Of a DNA stretch of 21,397 nucleotides, positions 7,852 to 15,494 are shown in pieces (position 1 is the stretch's first letter; every line of letters begins with the position of its first letter). The position numbers and the translations under genes are program-made. The stretch comes from CAJQND01 sp051010055. GTDB lineage: Bacteria > Pseudomonadota > Alphaproteobacteria > Rhizobiales > CAJQND01. A model generated the notes under the pieces. It was not told the DNA's origin and did not search any database. It worked only from the letters and a program-made list of their open reading frames with translations. The stretch is taken from contig JBPCVY010000031.1 of the NCBI GenBank assembly GCA_051010055.1, positions 1 to 21,397 of the forward strand, written 5' to 3'.

Positions 7852-8874
7852 ATGGCCAAGCACAAGGGAAAAGGCTTTGCCTGCATCAACTATCCAATCG
7901 GCATGAACCTGGGGGGTGATCCTTCTCAGGCGCTGGTTCACTCAAATCCGGATGGCAAATTCATGGTTGCGCTCTCGTCAATTGACCTTGGCCAGGGCAT
8001 GAAATCTGTCACCCGCCAGATTGCCGCGGAAACGTTGGGCATTCCGGTGGAGGATGTTTATGTCGACACCGCGGATTCAGACACCGGGCCCCACTGCATG
8101 GGCTCATTTGCTTCTCGCGGCACCCACCGGGTAGGTAACGCGATCATCCAGGCTGCACACGAAGCCCGCGCAGTAATGCTTGAGGCTGCAGCAGAAGAAA
8201 TGGAAGTCAATGCGGCCGATCTGGAAACCGATGGCAAAGGCAATATACAGGTAAAAGGCGCCCCTTCACGCACCATCACCGTTCAGGAAGCCTGCCAGGC
8301 AGCCCAGTTCAAACAGGGCAAAACCGTTTCCGGTCGCGGTATTTTCCTTATTCCTCTTTCCGATGTGAATCCGGAAACCGGTGAGATGACCCCCGTATCC
8401 TGCTTTGCCCATGCGGCAATGGTGGTTGAAGTCGAGGTTGATGACGAAACCGGCGAAGTAAACGTTCTTGAGATGAACAGTGCCTATGAGGTGGGCCGCG
8501 CTCTCAACCCCAAGCTAGTGGAACAGCAACTCACCGGGGGCGCCTGGATGGGTATGAGCCACGCGGCTTGGGAGACAACCGAGCCTTACTATCCTGACCG
8601 CGAACACGGACCGGTTGATTTTCTGAATTATCTAATGCCCGGCCCGGGCGATCTTGCCCAGCACAATATCGCGATTCTGGAGCGCCCTGCCCCGGATGGT
8701 CCCTATGGTGGTAAGGGCCCTGGCGAAATGTGCGCAAATCCCGTTCTTCCCGCCGTCGTGAACGCTGTTTTCAATGCTGTAGGCGTGCGCATTGATGAGC
8801 TTCCCGTCACCCCGGAGAAAGTCTTACGGGGCCTGCGTGAGATTGGCGGTGCACAACCGCAAGCAAAACACTAG
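7852..8874 (+). CDS. Molybdopterin-binding large subunit, C-terminal half (separate gene)
   Basis: The 340-residue protein begins at KGKGFACINY, exactly where the second molybdopterin-binding domain starts in single-chain enzymes. It contains the cofactor-contacting blocks LSSIDLGQGMKSV and GSFASRGTHRVGNAI. It also has GGKGPGEM, whose Glu292 corresponds to the conserved catalytic glutamate of xanthine dehydrogenase-type enzymes. It lies one base after the N-terminal half's stop, in a different frame, with an excellent ribosome site. Together with the previous gene it should rebuild a complete large subunit. Split large subunits are known in a few enzymes, such as the nicotinate dehydrogenase of Eubacterium barkeri. 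Substrate specificity is not readable. Confidence 0.93.
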   Translation: MAKHKGKGFACINYPIGMNLGGDPSQALVHSNPDGKFMVALSSIDLGQGMKSVTRQIAAETLGIPVEDVYVDTADSDTGPHCMGSFASRGTHRVGNAIIQAAHEARAVMLEAAAEEMEVNAADLETDGKGNIQVKGAPSRTITVQEACQAAQFKQGKTVSGRGIFLIPLSDVNPETGEMTPVSCFAHAAMVVEVEVDDETGEVNVLEMNSAYEVGRALNPKLVEQQLTGGAWMGMSHAAWETTEPYYPDREHGPVDFLNYLMPGPGDLAQHNIAILERPAPDGPYGGKGPGEMCANPVLPAVVNAVFNAVGVRIDELPVTPEKVLRGLREIGGAQPQAKH

Positions 8875-8885
8875 GGGCACTCGTA

Positions 8886-9767
8886 GTGGCAGTGAGGCAA
8901 ACCATAGTCGGCATTTCAAGCCCGCAAGAGTTGAGTTCAGCTTTGGGTGCTGCTCAGTACCTTGCTGGTGAAGAGCTGGCGACTGCTACTTATCTTGCCC
9001 TCGCCCTTGGAAAGCCACTGCTTTTGGAAGGCGCGCCCGGTGTTGGTAAAACCGAAGCTGCCAAGGCCATCTCTTCTGTTCTGGGCCGGGAATTGGTGCG
9101 CTTGCAATGTTATGAGGGAATTGATTCTGCTGCGGCCCTTTATGAGTGGAACTATCCGCGCCAAATGTTGGCTATCCGCCAGGCCGGTGACGCCTACGTG
9201 AACATCTATGCCGACGAATTCCTTGTCTCCCGGCCCATGCTGGAAGTGCTTCAGGATCCGAATGGAACGGTTCTCCTTATTGATGAAATCGACCGGGCAG
9301 ATCATGAATTCGAAGCCTTTCTTTTGGAGTTCCTCTCAGATTTTTCGATTTCTATACCCGAACGGGGCACCGTGAGGGCAGCGGAAATCCCGGTGGTTGT
9401 GCTCACATCCAACCGCACCCGCGAACTGCATGAAGCGCTCCGCCGACGCTGTGTCTATCACTGGATTGACTACCCCGATGCTGAGCGTGAAGCGCAAATC
9501 GTCATGATGCGTGCAAGCTCGGTAGCCCAGGATACAGCAAATGCGGTGGTGCGTGCGGTCACTGCGCTCAGAGCAGAGCCGCTTGCCAAACCGCCAGGCG
9601 TTGCTGAAACCGTGGAGTGGGCCGAAGCAGCAACCCTGTTACACCAGCAAGGCTCTCCCTGGCCGGCGGCATTCATGCGGGCAATCGGTGTCGCGCTGAA
9701 AGATCAAGACGATCTGGCGTTCATGGGCGATCGCATTGAAGGGATTTTGCAGGAGGCCGCTGCATGA
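8886..9767 (+). CDS. MoxR-family AAA ATPase (CoxD-like)
   Basis: The 293-residue AAA+ protein has Walker A GAPGVGKT (residues 49-56), Walker B VLLIDEID (about 129-136), a sensor region VVLTSNRTREL and the arginine-containing ALRRRC segment typical of MoxR/CoxD proteins. CoxD of the CO dehydrogenase system is an ATP-dependent chaperone-like factor needed for active-site maturation. The position directly after the large-subunit genes and before a VWA protein reproduces the coxD-coxE pair. The GTG start has AGGGG 8 bases upstream. Its end overlaps the next gene by ATGA. A maturation role is a strong inference from family and context. Confidence 0.93.
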   Translation: MAVRQTIVGISSPQELSSALGAAQYLAGEELATATYLALALGKPLLLEGAPGVGKTEAAKAISSVLGRELVRLQCYEGIDSAAALYEWNYPRQMLAIRQAGDAYVNIYADEFLVSRPMLEVLQDPNGTVLLIDEIDRADHEFEAFLLEFLSDFSISIPERGTVRAAEIPVVVLTSNRTRELHEALRRRCVYHWIDYPDAEREAQIVMMRASSVAQDTANAVVRAVTALRAEPLAKPPGVAETVEWAEAATLLHQQGSPWPAAFMRAIGVALKDQDDLAFMGDRIEGILQEAAA

Positions 9768-10882
9768 GCGACATCTCCCCCTTGCCCCGCGCCACCCGGC
9801 CATTTGTTGAATTTGCAACGGTTTTGCGAACAAATGGCTTTGCCGTTGCTCCCGAACAGACGCAAAATTTCATTGCCGCGGTTGGGCTTCTGGGCCCTCA
9901 GTCTATGGACCAAATTCATCAGGCAGCTGTTGCAACTCTTGCGCCGCCACAGGAACGCCGGCCCGACTTCGATGCGCTCTTTCGCACAATGTTCTTAGGG
10001 CAGACAGTTGCAGCAGCCGCTCCTGCGCAACCCGATGAAGAGGAGTTGGAAGCCTATGATGCCCAGGAAGGCACCATGGAGGTGCCGGAGATTGATGACA
10101 CAATGGAATCGGGCGCTGAGGCAACCACCGCGGAACGCCTTTCCACCCGACGTTTTCATGAGGCAGATGAAAGCATCGCTTTCGCCAATTTGCGCCGAAA
10201 AGCGCCCGAAGCCCTACCCAAACGAGCCTCGCGCAGGCGCATTTCATCGCACCGGGGCGACCAGCCGGATATGCGAAAGGCCCTGCGCGATGCAGTAAAG
10301 CGTGATGGCGAAGTGGTAAGCCTGCCAGTGCGTGCCCGTAACCCGCGCCAGCGCCGCATTGTGCTTCTTATCGACATTTCGGGCTCCATGAAAAACGAGA
10401 CCGAAACCTATATGCGATTCGCCCACTCCTTGATGCGTAGCGCGGAACGCTGCGAGGCTTTTACCCTTGGAACCCGGCTCACCCGCATCACCCGGGCGAT
10501 CAAGGTAAGAAATCGCGATCAGGCGCTTGCCACCGCATCAACGCTGGTAGCGGATTGGGATGGCGGCACCCGGTTGGGCGATGCCCTTGAGGCATTTTTG
10601 GATGTTCCCCGGTTTGCCGGATTTGCCCGCGGCGCCCTTGTTGTCATTCTTTCCGATGGCCTGGAACGTGGAGATTCAACCGCATTGAAAGATGCCGTTG
10701 AGCACCTCTCCCGGCTGTCATGGTCAATTTTGTGGCTCACTCCTCTGGCTGCAGATACAGGGTTCGTCCCGCAAACAGAAGCCATGCAAGCCATAAAGCC
10801 ATTTGTTGACCACATTGGGCGCGGCCATTCTTCAACTGCTCTGTGCGATGAAGTTCTCGGATTTGCCCGGAGGGCTGCGTGA
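9764..10882 (+). CDS. VWA-domain protein, CoxE family
   Basis: The 372-residue protein pairs with the MoxR ATPase, as CoxE does with CoxD. An acidic middle region (about residues 85-125) is followed by a basic segment (about 145-195) and a C-terminal von Willebrand A domain. That domain has the metal-ion-dependent adhesion motif DISGS (Asp204, Ser206, Ser208), a GGTRLGDAL block that supplies the conserved Thr, and VVILSDGLERGD. MoxR-VWA pairs act as chaperones that install metals or cofactors. The start overlaps the ATPase stop (ATGA) and the end overlaps the next gene (GTGATG), so all three genes are translationally coupled. Confidence 0.92.
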   Translation: MSDISPLPRATRPFVEFATVLRTNGFAVAPEQTQNFIAAVGLLGPQSMDQIHQAAVATLAPPQERRPDFDALFRTMFLGQTVAAAAPAQPDEEELEAYDAQEGTMEVPEIDDTMESGAEATTAERLSTRRFHEADESIAFANLRRKAPEALPKRASRRRISSHRGDQPDMRKALRDAVKRDGEVVSLPVRARNPRQRRIVLLIDISGSMKNETETYMRFAHSLMRSAERCEAFTLGTRLTRITRAIKVRNRDQALATASTLVADWDGGTRLGDALEAFLDVPRFAGFARGALVVILSDGLERGDSTALKDAVEHLSRLSWSILWLTPLAADTGFVPQTEAMQAIKPFVDHIGRGHSSTALCDEVLGFARRAA

Positions 10883-11763
10883 TGAAGATCATCGACAGCC
10901 ATCACCACATCTGGCGCCGCACGGATTTGCCGTGGCTTTTAGGTCCCACCCAGCCGCGCATATTCGGCCCCTATGACAGTATGAAACGCGATTATTCTAT
11001 TGCCGAGTTCCTGAACGATGTCGCTAGTACCGGAGTGGAAAAATCTGTCTATGTGCAGGCCAACTGGGCGCCCAACTGGTTTGAGGATGAAGTTGCCTGG
11101 GTGCAGAAAACGGCTGATCAAACCGGCTGGCCGCATGCAATTGTCGGCTATTGCGACATGCTTCAGGAAGATGCCCGGCGCGATCTCGACCAGCTGAAGA
11201 AATATCCCCTGATGCGTGGCATCCGCCAGCAGCTGCATTGGCACGAAAACCCACTCTACCGTTTCGCCGCCTCCCCTGATCTTGCCCGCATCAAGAACCT
11301 GCAACGCAATGTGGCCCACCTTGCCGATTACGGCTGGAGCTTTGATTTGCAGGTGTTTACAGAACAAATGGATGGTGCGGGCGAACTGGTTGACGCCTGC
11401 CCCGAGGTCACGTTCGTTCTCCAGCACGCAGGCATGCTGGAAGATACGAGCGATGAAGGTAGAGCGAACTGGCGGTCTGCCATGAAAGCGCTGGCCAAGC
11501 GCCAGAACGTCACCACCAAGCTGTCCGCCTTCGGCACCTTCATTCACCGCAATGATGAAAGCCACATTTCCTGGATGATGAAGCAGACATTGGCGCTATT
11601 CGGCGCGCGCCGCTGCATGTTCGGTTCAAATTTTCCCATCGAAAAACTCTGGACCACCTATGAGGCGCTCGTAAACGCCTTCCTGAGCGCGGCACAAGAT
11701 TTAAGCGTTGCCAAACAGAAACTGATTTTCCATGACACCGCCAAACGAGTTTACCGGCTTTAG
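10882..11763 (+). CDS. Amidohydrolase-2 family hydrolase (pyrone-dicarboxylate lactonase-like)
   Basis: About 293 residues. The N-terminal DSHHHIW is the metal-binding HxH strand of the amidohydrolase superfamily, and the C-terminal CMFGSNFPIEKLW corresponds to the family's conserved FGS(D/N)xP loop. The layout fits PF04909, the family of 2-pyrone-4,6-dicarboxylate lactonase and related ring-opening hydrolases. Here Asn stands in the loop where the lactonase has Asp. An in-frame GTG at 10879 overlaps the previous stop, but the ATG at 10882 sits 7 bases from GGAGGG and is preferred. The protein is probably cytoplasmic and would hydrolyse a lactone or cyclic product made by the molybdenum hydroxylase (inference). 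Confidence 0.88.
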   Translation: MKIIDSHHHIWRRTDLPWLLGPTQPRIFGPYDSMKRDYSIAEFLNDVASTGVEKSVYVQANWAPNWFEDEVAWVQKTADQTGWPHAIVGYCDMLQEDARRDLDQLKKYPLMRGIRQQLHWHENPLYRFAASPDLARIKNLQRNVAHLADYGWSFDLQVFTEQMDGAGELVDACPEVTFVLQHAGMLEDTSDEGRANWRSAMKALAKRQNVTTKLSAFGTFIHRNDESHISWMMKQTLALFGARRCMFGSNFPIEKLWTTYEALVNAFLSAAQDLSVAKQKLIFHDTAKRVYRL

Positions 11764-11801
11764 AGAAACAAAAGAAACACAGAAAAACAGGGAGATAGAA
11801 A

Positions 11802-12650
11802 ATGGCACTCGAAATTAAAGTCCTCGATTACGGCGATATTGAACTTGAATCGAGTTTTCTCGTTCTTGGGCGTGATTGTGGACGCGTGCGGCGGGTGCCG
11901 ACTTATGGCTTCCTCATACTGGGCGGTGAGTATCCGGTTCTGGTGGATACCGGCTACCGCGATAATGCCATCATGGAAACCCTGGGCATGCGAGGGCTTC
12001 AATTCCATGAAAACATGATCGAAAACCAGCTTGCCAAACATGATGTGAAATTGGGTGACGTTCGTTATGTCTGTCACACTCATTTGCATATCGATCATGC
12101 GGGTAAGGATGATCATTTCCCGATGACGACAACCGTGGTGCTCAACAGGCGCGAACTTGAGCATTCCGTCTCCGGGTTGATGCACCCGCAATATCCAAAG
12201 CCGGATATTCAGCACCTTATCGAGCGCCTCCACACGCCTGGTGCGTTGAGGTTCGAAGATACTGAACTCACAGGCGAAATCGAGCTCATCCCGGGCGTTA
12301 CCCTGGATTGGGCGGGGGCGCACACACAAGGTTCGATGAATGTGCACGTAGAAACGGCGGAAGGCCGCGCCACCATCTGCGGTGATGTGATCTACGATAT
12401 CAACGACCAGGTCGTGAACCCCATGTTCGAAATCCACGATCATGAGCCGCGGGTTACCGGGAACCATTCCGTTTCAAAGCGTGAGGAAAAGGCAGCAATC
12501 AAAAAGCTGCTTTCAAATTCCGTTTTCATCCTGCCCGTGCACGATAAACCGGCAAGGATCGACCGTTCCCAGGTTGTCGGGCGGCTTGACATGCAGGTAC
12601 CCGGACCAATCACCGAATCCCTGCCGCAGCGCAACTGGTTCCCGGCCTGA
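11802..12650 (+). CDS. Metallo-beta-lactamase-fold hydrolase, N-acyl homoserine lactonase-like
   Basis: The 282-residue protein has the dizinc signature HLHIDH (His94, His96, Asp98, His99), a downstream GAHTQGS block supplying another His ligand, and ICGDVIYD supplying the bridging Asp. These features and the length match the AttM/AiiA-like lactonase group of the superfamily. In an operon full of ring-opening hydrolases a catabolic lactonase is more likely than quorum quenching, but the sequence alone cannot separate these. The gap of 38 bases before it is purine-rich and ends in GGGAG 7 bases before the ATG. Confidence 0.88.
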   Translation: MALEIKVLDYGDIELESSFLVLGRDCGRVRRVPTYGFLILGGEYPVLVDTGYRDNAIMETLGMRGLQFHENMIENQLAKHDVKLGDVRYVCHTHLHIDHAGKDDHFPMTTTVVLNRRELEHSVSGLMHPQYPKPDIQHLIERLHTPGALRFEDTELTGEIELIPGVTLDWAGAHTQGSMNVHVETAEGRATICGDVIYDINDQVVNPMFEIHDHEPRVTGNHSVSKREEKAAIKKLLSNSVFILPVHDKPARIDRSQVVGRLDMQVPGPITESLPQRNWFPA

Positions 12651-12680
12651 ATAGTGAAAGACGATAAGTGAGGTAACCCC

Positions 12681-14270
12681 ATGGCCCATGATGCCATCCG
12701 GCCTGAATTCAGAGACCTGATCGACGAGCACGCACCCGTTCGCCAGGTTGGTACCGGATTTACGTTCACCGAAGGGCCAATCTGGCACCCGAGAGAACAT
12801 TATCTTTTGTTTTCCGATATGCCGGGCGATGTGCGGCGCAGATGGGATAACTCTGGTGTGCGCGAGGTTTTGCGCCCTTCCAACAAGGGTAATGGTCTGA
12901 CTTATGATGCCGACCTCAATCTCATCGTTTGCGAGCACGCCACATCGGCCGTTGCCAAATTCCGCCCAGACGGCACACGCGAGGTTCTCGCATCACATTA
13001 TGAAGGTAAGGAACTCAACAGCCCGAACGATGTTTGCATCCGGTCCGATGGTTCGATCTATTTCACCGACCCATGGTATGGCCGCATGCCCCATTTCGGG
13101 GTTGAACGCCCACGCGAATTGGGCTGGCAGGGTGTTTTCCGAATCCCTCCGGGGCAAACCAGCGGTGAACCGCAGTTGGTTGTCGACCGGTACTTGTTCT
13201 CCATGCCCAACGGGCTTTGCTTTTCGCCGGATGAAGAATTGCTCTATATCAACGACACGGAGCAAACCAACATCAGAGTTTTTGATGTGGCAACCGACGG
13301 CTCCCTATCCAACGGGCGCATTTTCGCATCCGGCATCAAGGACAGCTTGAAACCGGGCGTGCCGGACGGCATGAAGTGCGATACCTCGGGCAACGTTTGG
13401 GTTACAGCGCCGGGTGGTGTTTGGGTTTTTGATCCCAAAGGGCGCCATATGGGCTCTGTGAGTATTCCTGAGCAGACGGCAAATCTCCACTGGGGCGGCG
13501 AAGACTGGCGCACGCTTTTTGTTTGCGCGAATACGTCCGTTTATGGAGTCGAAACAAAAATCGGACCGCGCAATGAACCATTTATGCGAACAACATCCTC
13601 CTCAGCCAGTGCGGGTGCTGCCAGTGCTGGCGCAAGCGCCTCCGCTGCCACCGGCAATGGTTCACTCGCGCTCGATCCATCCCGTTGCGCACTGATTATC
13701 CAGGATATGCAAAATGATGTGGTGATGGATGGCGGCGCATTTGCCGATTCAGGTTCCCCTATCCACTGCCGTGAACAAAATTGCATCGGCAACATTGCGA
13801 AACTTGCCGACCATTGCCGCCGCATTGGCGTTCCGGTGATCCATGTCTGGTTTGTAATACAGCCAGGCGCCGCCGGTATGACCCTCAATGCGCCATTGTT
13901 CGAAGGGGCGCACGAAGCCAACGCCCTTATTGAAGGTTCCTGGGGCGTGGAACCGGTGCCGGGCCTTGAAGCGAAAACCGGCGATCATGTAGTGCGCAAA
14001 ATGCGCATGAGCGCCTGGGAAGGCACGTTGCTCGAAACAATTTTGAAATCAGAAGGCCGAGACATAATTATAGAAACAGGCGCTTGGACAAACATGTCTA
14101 TTGAGCACACTGCGCGCACCGGGGCCGATAAAGGCTACATCGTGGTGATCCCTGAAGATGGCTGCTCCACAATGAATGCGGATTGGCATCGCGTTTCCAT
14201 CGATTATGCCATGCAAAACGTTGCAGCGGTTTCCAAAACTGACGATGTTATCAAAGCTTTAGGCGGCTAA
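12681..14270 (+). CDS. Fusion: SMP-30/gluconolactonase domain + isochorismatase-like domain
   Basis: The N-terminal part (about residues 20-300) is an SMP-30/gluconolactonase/LRE beta-propeller, with candidate metal ligands Glu31 (TEGPIWHP), Asn115/Asn177 (NSPNDV, SMPNGL) and Asp229 (GVPDGM). A Ser/Ala/Gly linker (about 305-327) joins it to a C-terminal isochorismatase-like domain (about 328-529) with Asp342 (IIQDMQND) and Lys440 (VVRKMRMSAW) of the usual Asp-Lys-Cys triad. The third position, normally Cys in TNxCVExTAR, is Ser473 (TNMSIEHTAR). The second domain may therefore use Ser, act without a nucleophile as isochorismatases do, or be inactive. The start follows GAGG with about 8 bases spacing. 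The gene ends tail to tail with parA, overlapping it by 12 bases. Confidence 0.92.
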   Translation: MAHDAIRPEFRDLIDEHAPVRQVGTGFTFTEGPIWHPREHYLLFSDMPGDVRRRWDNSGVREVLRPSNKGNGLTYDADLNLIVCEHATSAVAKFRPDGTREVLASHYEGKELNSPNDVCIRSDGSIYFTDPWYGRMPHFGVERPRELGWQGVFRIPPGQTSGEPQLVVDRYLFSMPNGLCFSPDEELLYINDTEQTNIRVFDVATDGSLSNGRIFASGIKDSLKPGVPDGMKCDTSGNVWVTAPGGVWVFDPKGRHMGSVSIPEQTANLHWGGEDWRTLFVCANTSVYGVETKIGPRNEPFMRTTSSSASAGAASAGASASAATGNGSLALDPSRCALIIQDMQNDVVMDGGAFADSGSPIHCREQNCIGNIAKLADHCRRIGVPVIHVWFVIQPGAAGMTLNAPLFEGAHEANALIEGSWGVEPVPGLEAKTGDHVVRKMRMSAWEGTLLETILKSEGRDIIIETGAWTNMSIEHTARTGADKGYIVVIPEDGCSTMNADWHRVSIDYAMQNVAAVSKTDDVIKALGG

Positions 14271-14912
14271 GGCTACCCGTTGCAGCCTTGCTTCCAGCTC
14301 GTCGGCAAGCGCAAAAACCTCCCGCGCTGCAGGGCCGTTGGGGCGGCGCTCAGTGGCGCTCAAGCCAATTCCCAGCGTTTCGGCAAACAACACCCGGTTA
14401 CCCACCAGGGTATCGGCGCAATCACAGCCAAACTCTGCAAGAAGGCTCCTCATTTCACCAGTAAGACGCGTGCGCCGTGATGCCCGGTTTAGCACCATCA
14501 AAACCGGTTTGGATTCTCCTTGCACCATGGCAATCGTTGGCTCGGTGGCCCAAAGATCAACCTTTGATGGCGCCACGGGAACAACAACCAAATCTGCAGT
14601 CTCAAGCGCCGGGCGCCCATCCACCCCCATCTTTGGCGGTGTATCAATCAACACCATGTCATGCGATTTCAGCAATTCTCGCGCTTCGTAGCGCGCGCCC
14701 CAGGCGCTGGCTGTGCGAAACCCTATTAGATTGTCACTACCCAGTTTCTCGCAGCGGGTCATATACCAGCGGCCGAGGCTACCTTGCGGATCAGTATCAA
14801 GTATTGCAACCCGGTTGCCCCTAGAGGCCAGCGCCGTTGCCAGATTGGCGGTGAGTGTTGTTTTGCCCGAGCCACCCTTTTGCTGTGCGATCGTAATGAT
14901 TTTGCCGGTCAT
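14259..14912 (-). CDS. ParA-family ATPase (orphan)
   Basis: The protein of about 217 residues starts MTGKIITIAQQKGGSGKTT, with the deviant Walker A motif of ParA/MinD proteins. It has LDTDPQGS as the Walker A' block, VLIDTPP as Walker B, and VVVPVAPSKVDLWA. The ATG at 14912 is chosen because GAGGA lies about 8 bases upstream and the motif starts immediately after it; an ORF extension to 14978 adds residues without family similarity. No ParB follows, so this is a lone ParA. Such proteins position cargo, act in plasmid-like partition, or are encoded in integrated elements. Its 3' end overlaps the upstream operon's last gene. Confidence 0.9.
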   Translation of the reverse strand: MTGKIITIAQQKGGSGKTTLTANLATALASRGNRVAILDTDPQGSLGRWYMTRCEKLGSDNLIGFRTASAWGARYEARELLKSHDMVLIDTPPKMGVDGRPALETADLVVVPVAPSKVDLWATEPTIAMVQGESKPVLMVLNRASRRTRLTGEMRSLLAEFGCDCADTLVGNRVLFAETLGIGLSATERRPNGPAAREVFALADELEARLQRVALAA

Positions 14913-14921
14913 GAAAACATC

Positions 14922-14937
14922 CTCAAGTTTTCTCAAG
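14922..14937 (-). promoter_or_regulatory. Direct repeat CTCAAG-TTTT-CTCAAG in the parA leader
   Basis: Two copies of CTCAAG lie 10 bases apart (one helical turn) just upstream of the parA start and overlapping its ribosome site. They may form an operator for a dimeric repressor, possibly ParA itself. This is a pattern observation only. Confidence 0.3.
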
Positions 14938-15031
14938 GATAACTCGATTCGGTCTTTGTATTCGAATAACGGTGGCAAGAAAAAAAACGGCTAAAAACGG
15001 CCACATAACATAAGCTACACCCAATTTATTA

Positions 15032-15074
15032 CCCCAGCAGCACTCCATAGCCCCTCAAAAGGAGGCTGCTGGGG
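15032..15074. repeat. Strong inverted repeat, 10 + 4 bp stem
   Basis: CCCCAGCAGC (15032-15041) pairs with GCTGCTGGGG (15065-15074). After a one-base bulge, CTCC (15043-15046) pairs with GGAG (15061-15064), leaving a 14-base loop. No T-run follows on either strand, so a simple terminator is unlikely. The position upstream of parA would suit an operator or leader hairpin. Confidence 0.6.
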
Positions 15075-15284
15075 CGCAGGGTTATCCAAGAGGCTTGTTA
15101 AGAATTAAACCCATGCGCTCGCCTGTTACTCCCAAGCGTGAGCAGGATATAGTTGCCCTCGCAGCCGTTCGCTTTGTAGTTCCGGACACATTCTATTGAA
15201 TTACTGCCAATCTGTTCACGTTGATGTGTTTTGAAATAACTATTGTGACGATTGTGAAAAGTTGCGTGTTGTGATGCAACAAAT

Positions 15285-15407
15285 GTGCACGCTGGCGGAT
15301 GGGTTCTAAAAGCCTCTCAAACGCCGCGTGCACCTGCTTTAGACTGCGGTCCAAAAAGCAGGTGCCGGGACAGGCCCGCCCTACAACCGACCTGTCCCGC
15401 CGATTTT
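15285..15407 (+). ncRNA. Candidate structured small RNA or leader with terminator
   Basis: Three stems are visible. Stem A pairs GTGCACG-GGCG (15285-15297) with CGCC-CGTGCAC (15322-15333). Stem B pairs GCACCTGCTTT (15330-15340) with AAAGCAGGTGC (15355-15365). Stem C pairs CGGGACAGG (15366-15374) with CCTGTCCCG (15391-15399) and is followed by a T6 run. A and B share bases 15330-15333, so they compete. Stems B and C abut. The layout suits a small RNA of about 120 bases or an attenuator for the cluster at 15495. I cannot match it to a known family. Confidence 0.45.
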
Positions 15408-15408
15408 T
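15366..15408 (+). terminator. Rho-independent terminator
   Basis: A 9-bp perfect stem CGGGACAGG/CCTGTCCCG with a 16-base loop is followed by CCGATTTTTTCC. It lies about 90 bases before the start of the small-protein cluster, so it ends a short upstream transcript rather than a coding one. Confidence 0.65.
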
Positions 15409-15494
15409 TCCACTGAATTGTCATGTGTTCTTGCAAAACAACTTGCAGATTGGCAGGCTAGTAAAGATTTTTGGGGAATGTTCTTAGAGGCAAC

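Larger units (their letters stand above)
14913..15494. other. Gene-free, hairpin-rich stretch between parA and the small-protein cluster
   Basis: No convincing gene lies here. The stretch holds the parA leader, a 14-bp imperfect hairpin at 15032-15074 and the structured-RNA candidate at 15285-15407. The short frame at 15299-15487 is a chance ORF across the hairpins. A promoter for the + strand cluster must lie here, but I cannot place one with confidence. Confidence 0.6.

Noticed and set aside
4844..8874. True CO dehydrogenase (coxMSL)
   Set aside because: The AYxCSFR active-site loop is missing and MRGFG is present, so the enzyme belongs to the xanthine/aldehyde-oxidase-like branch.
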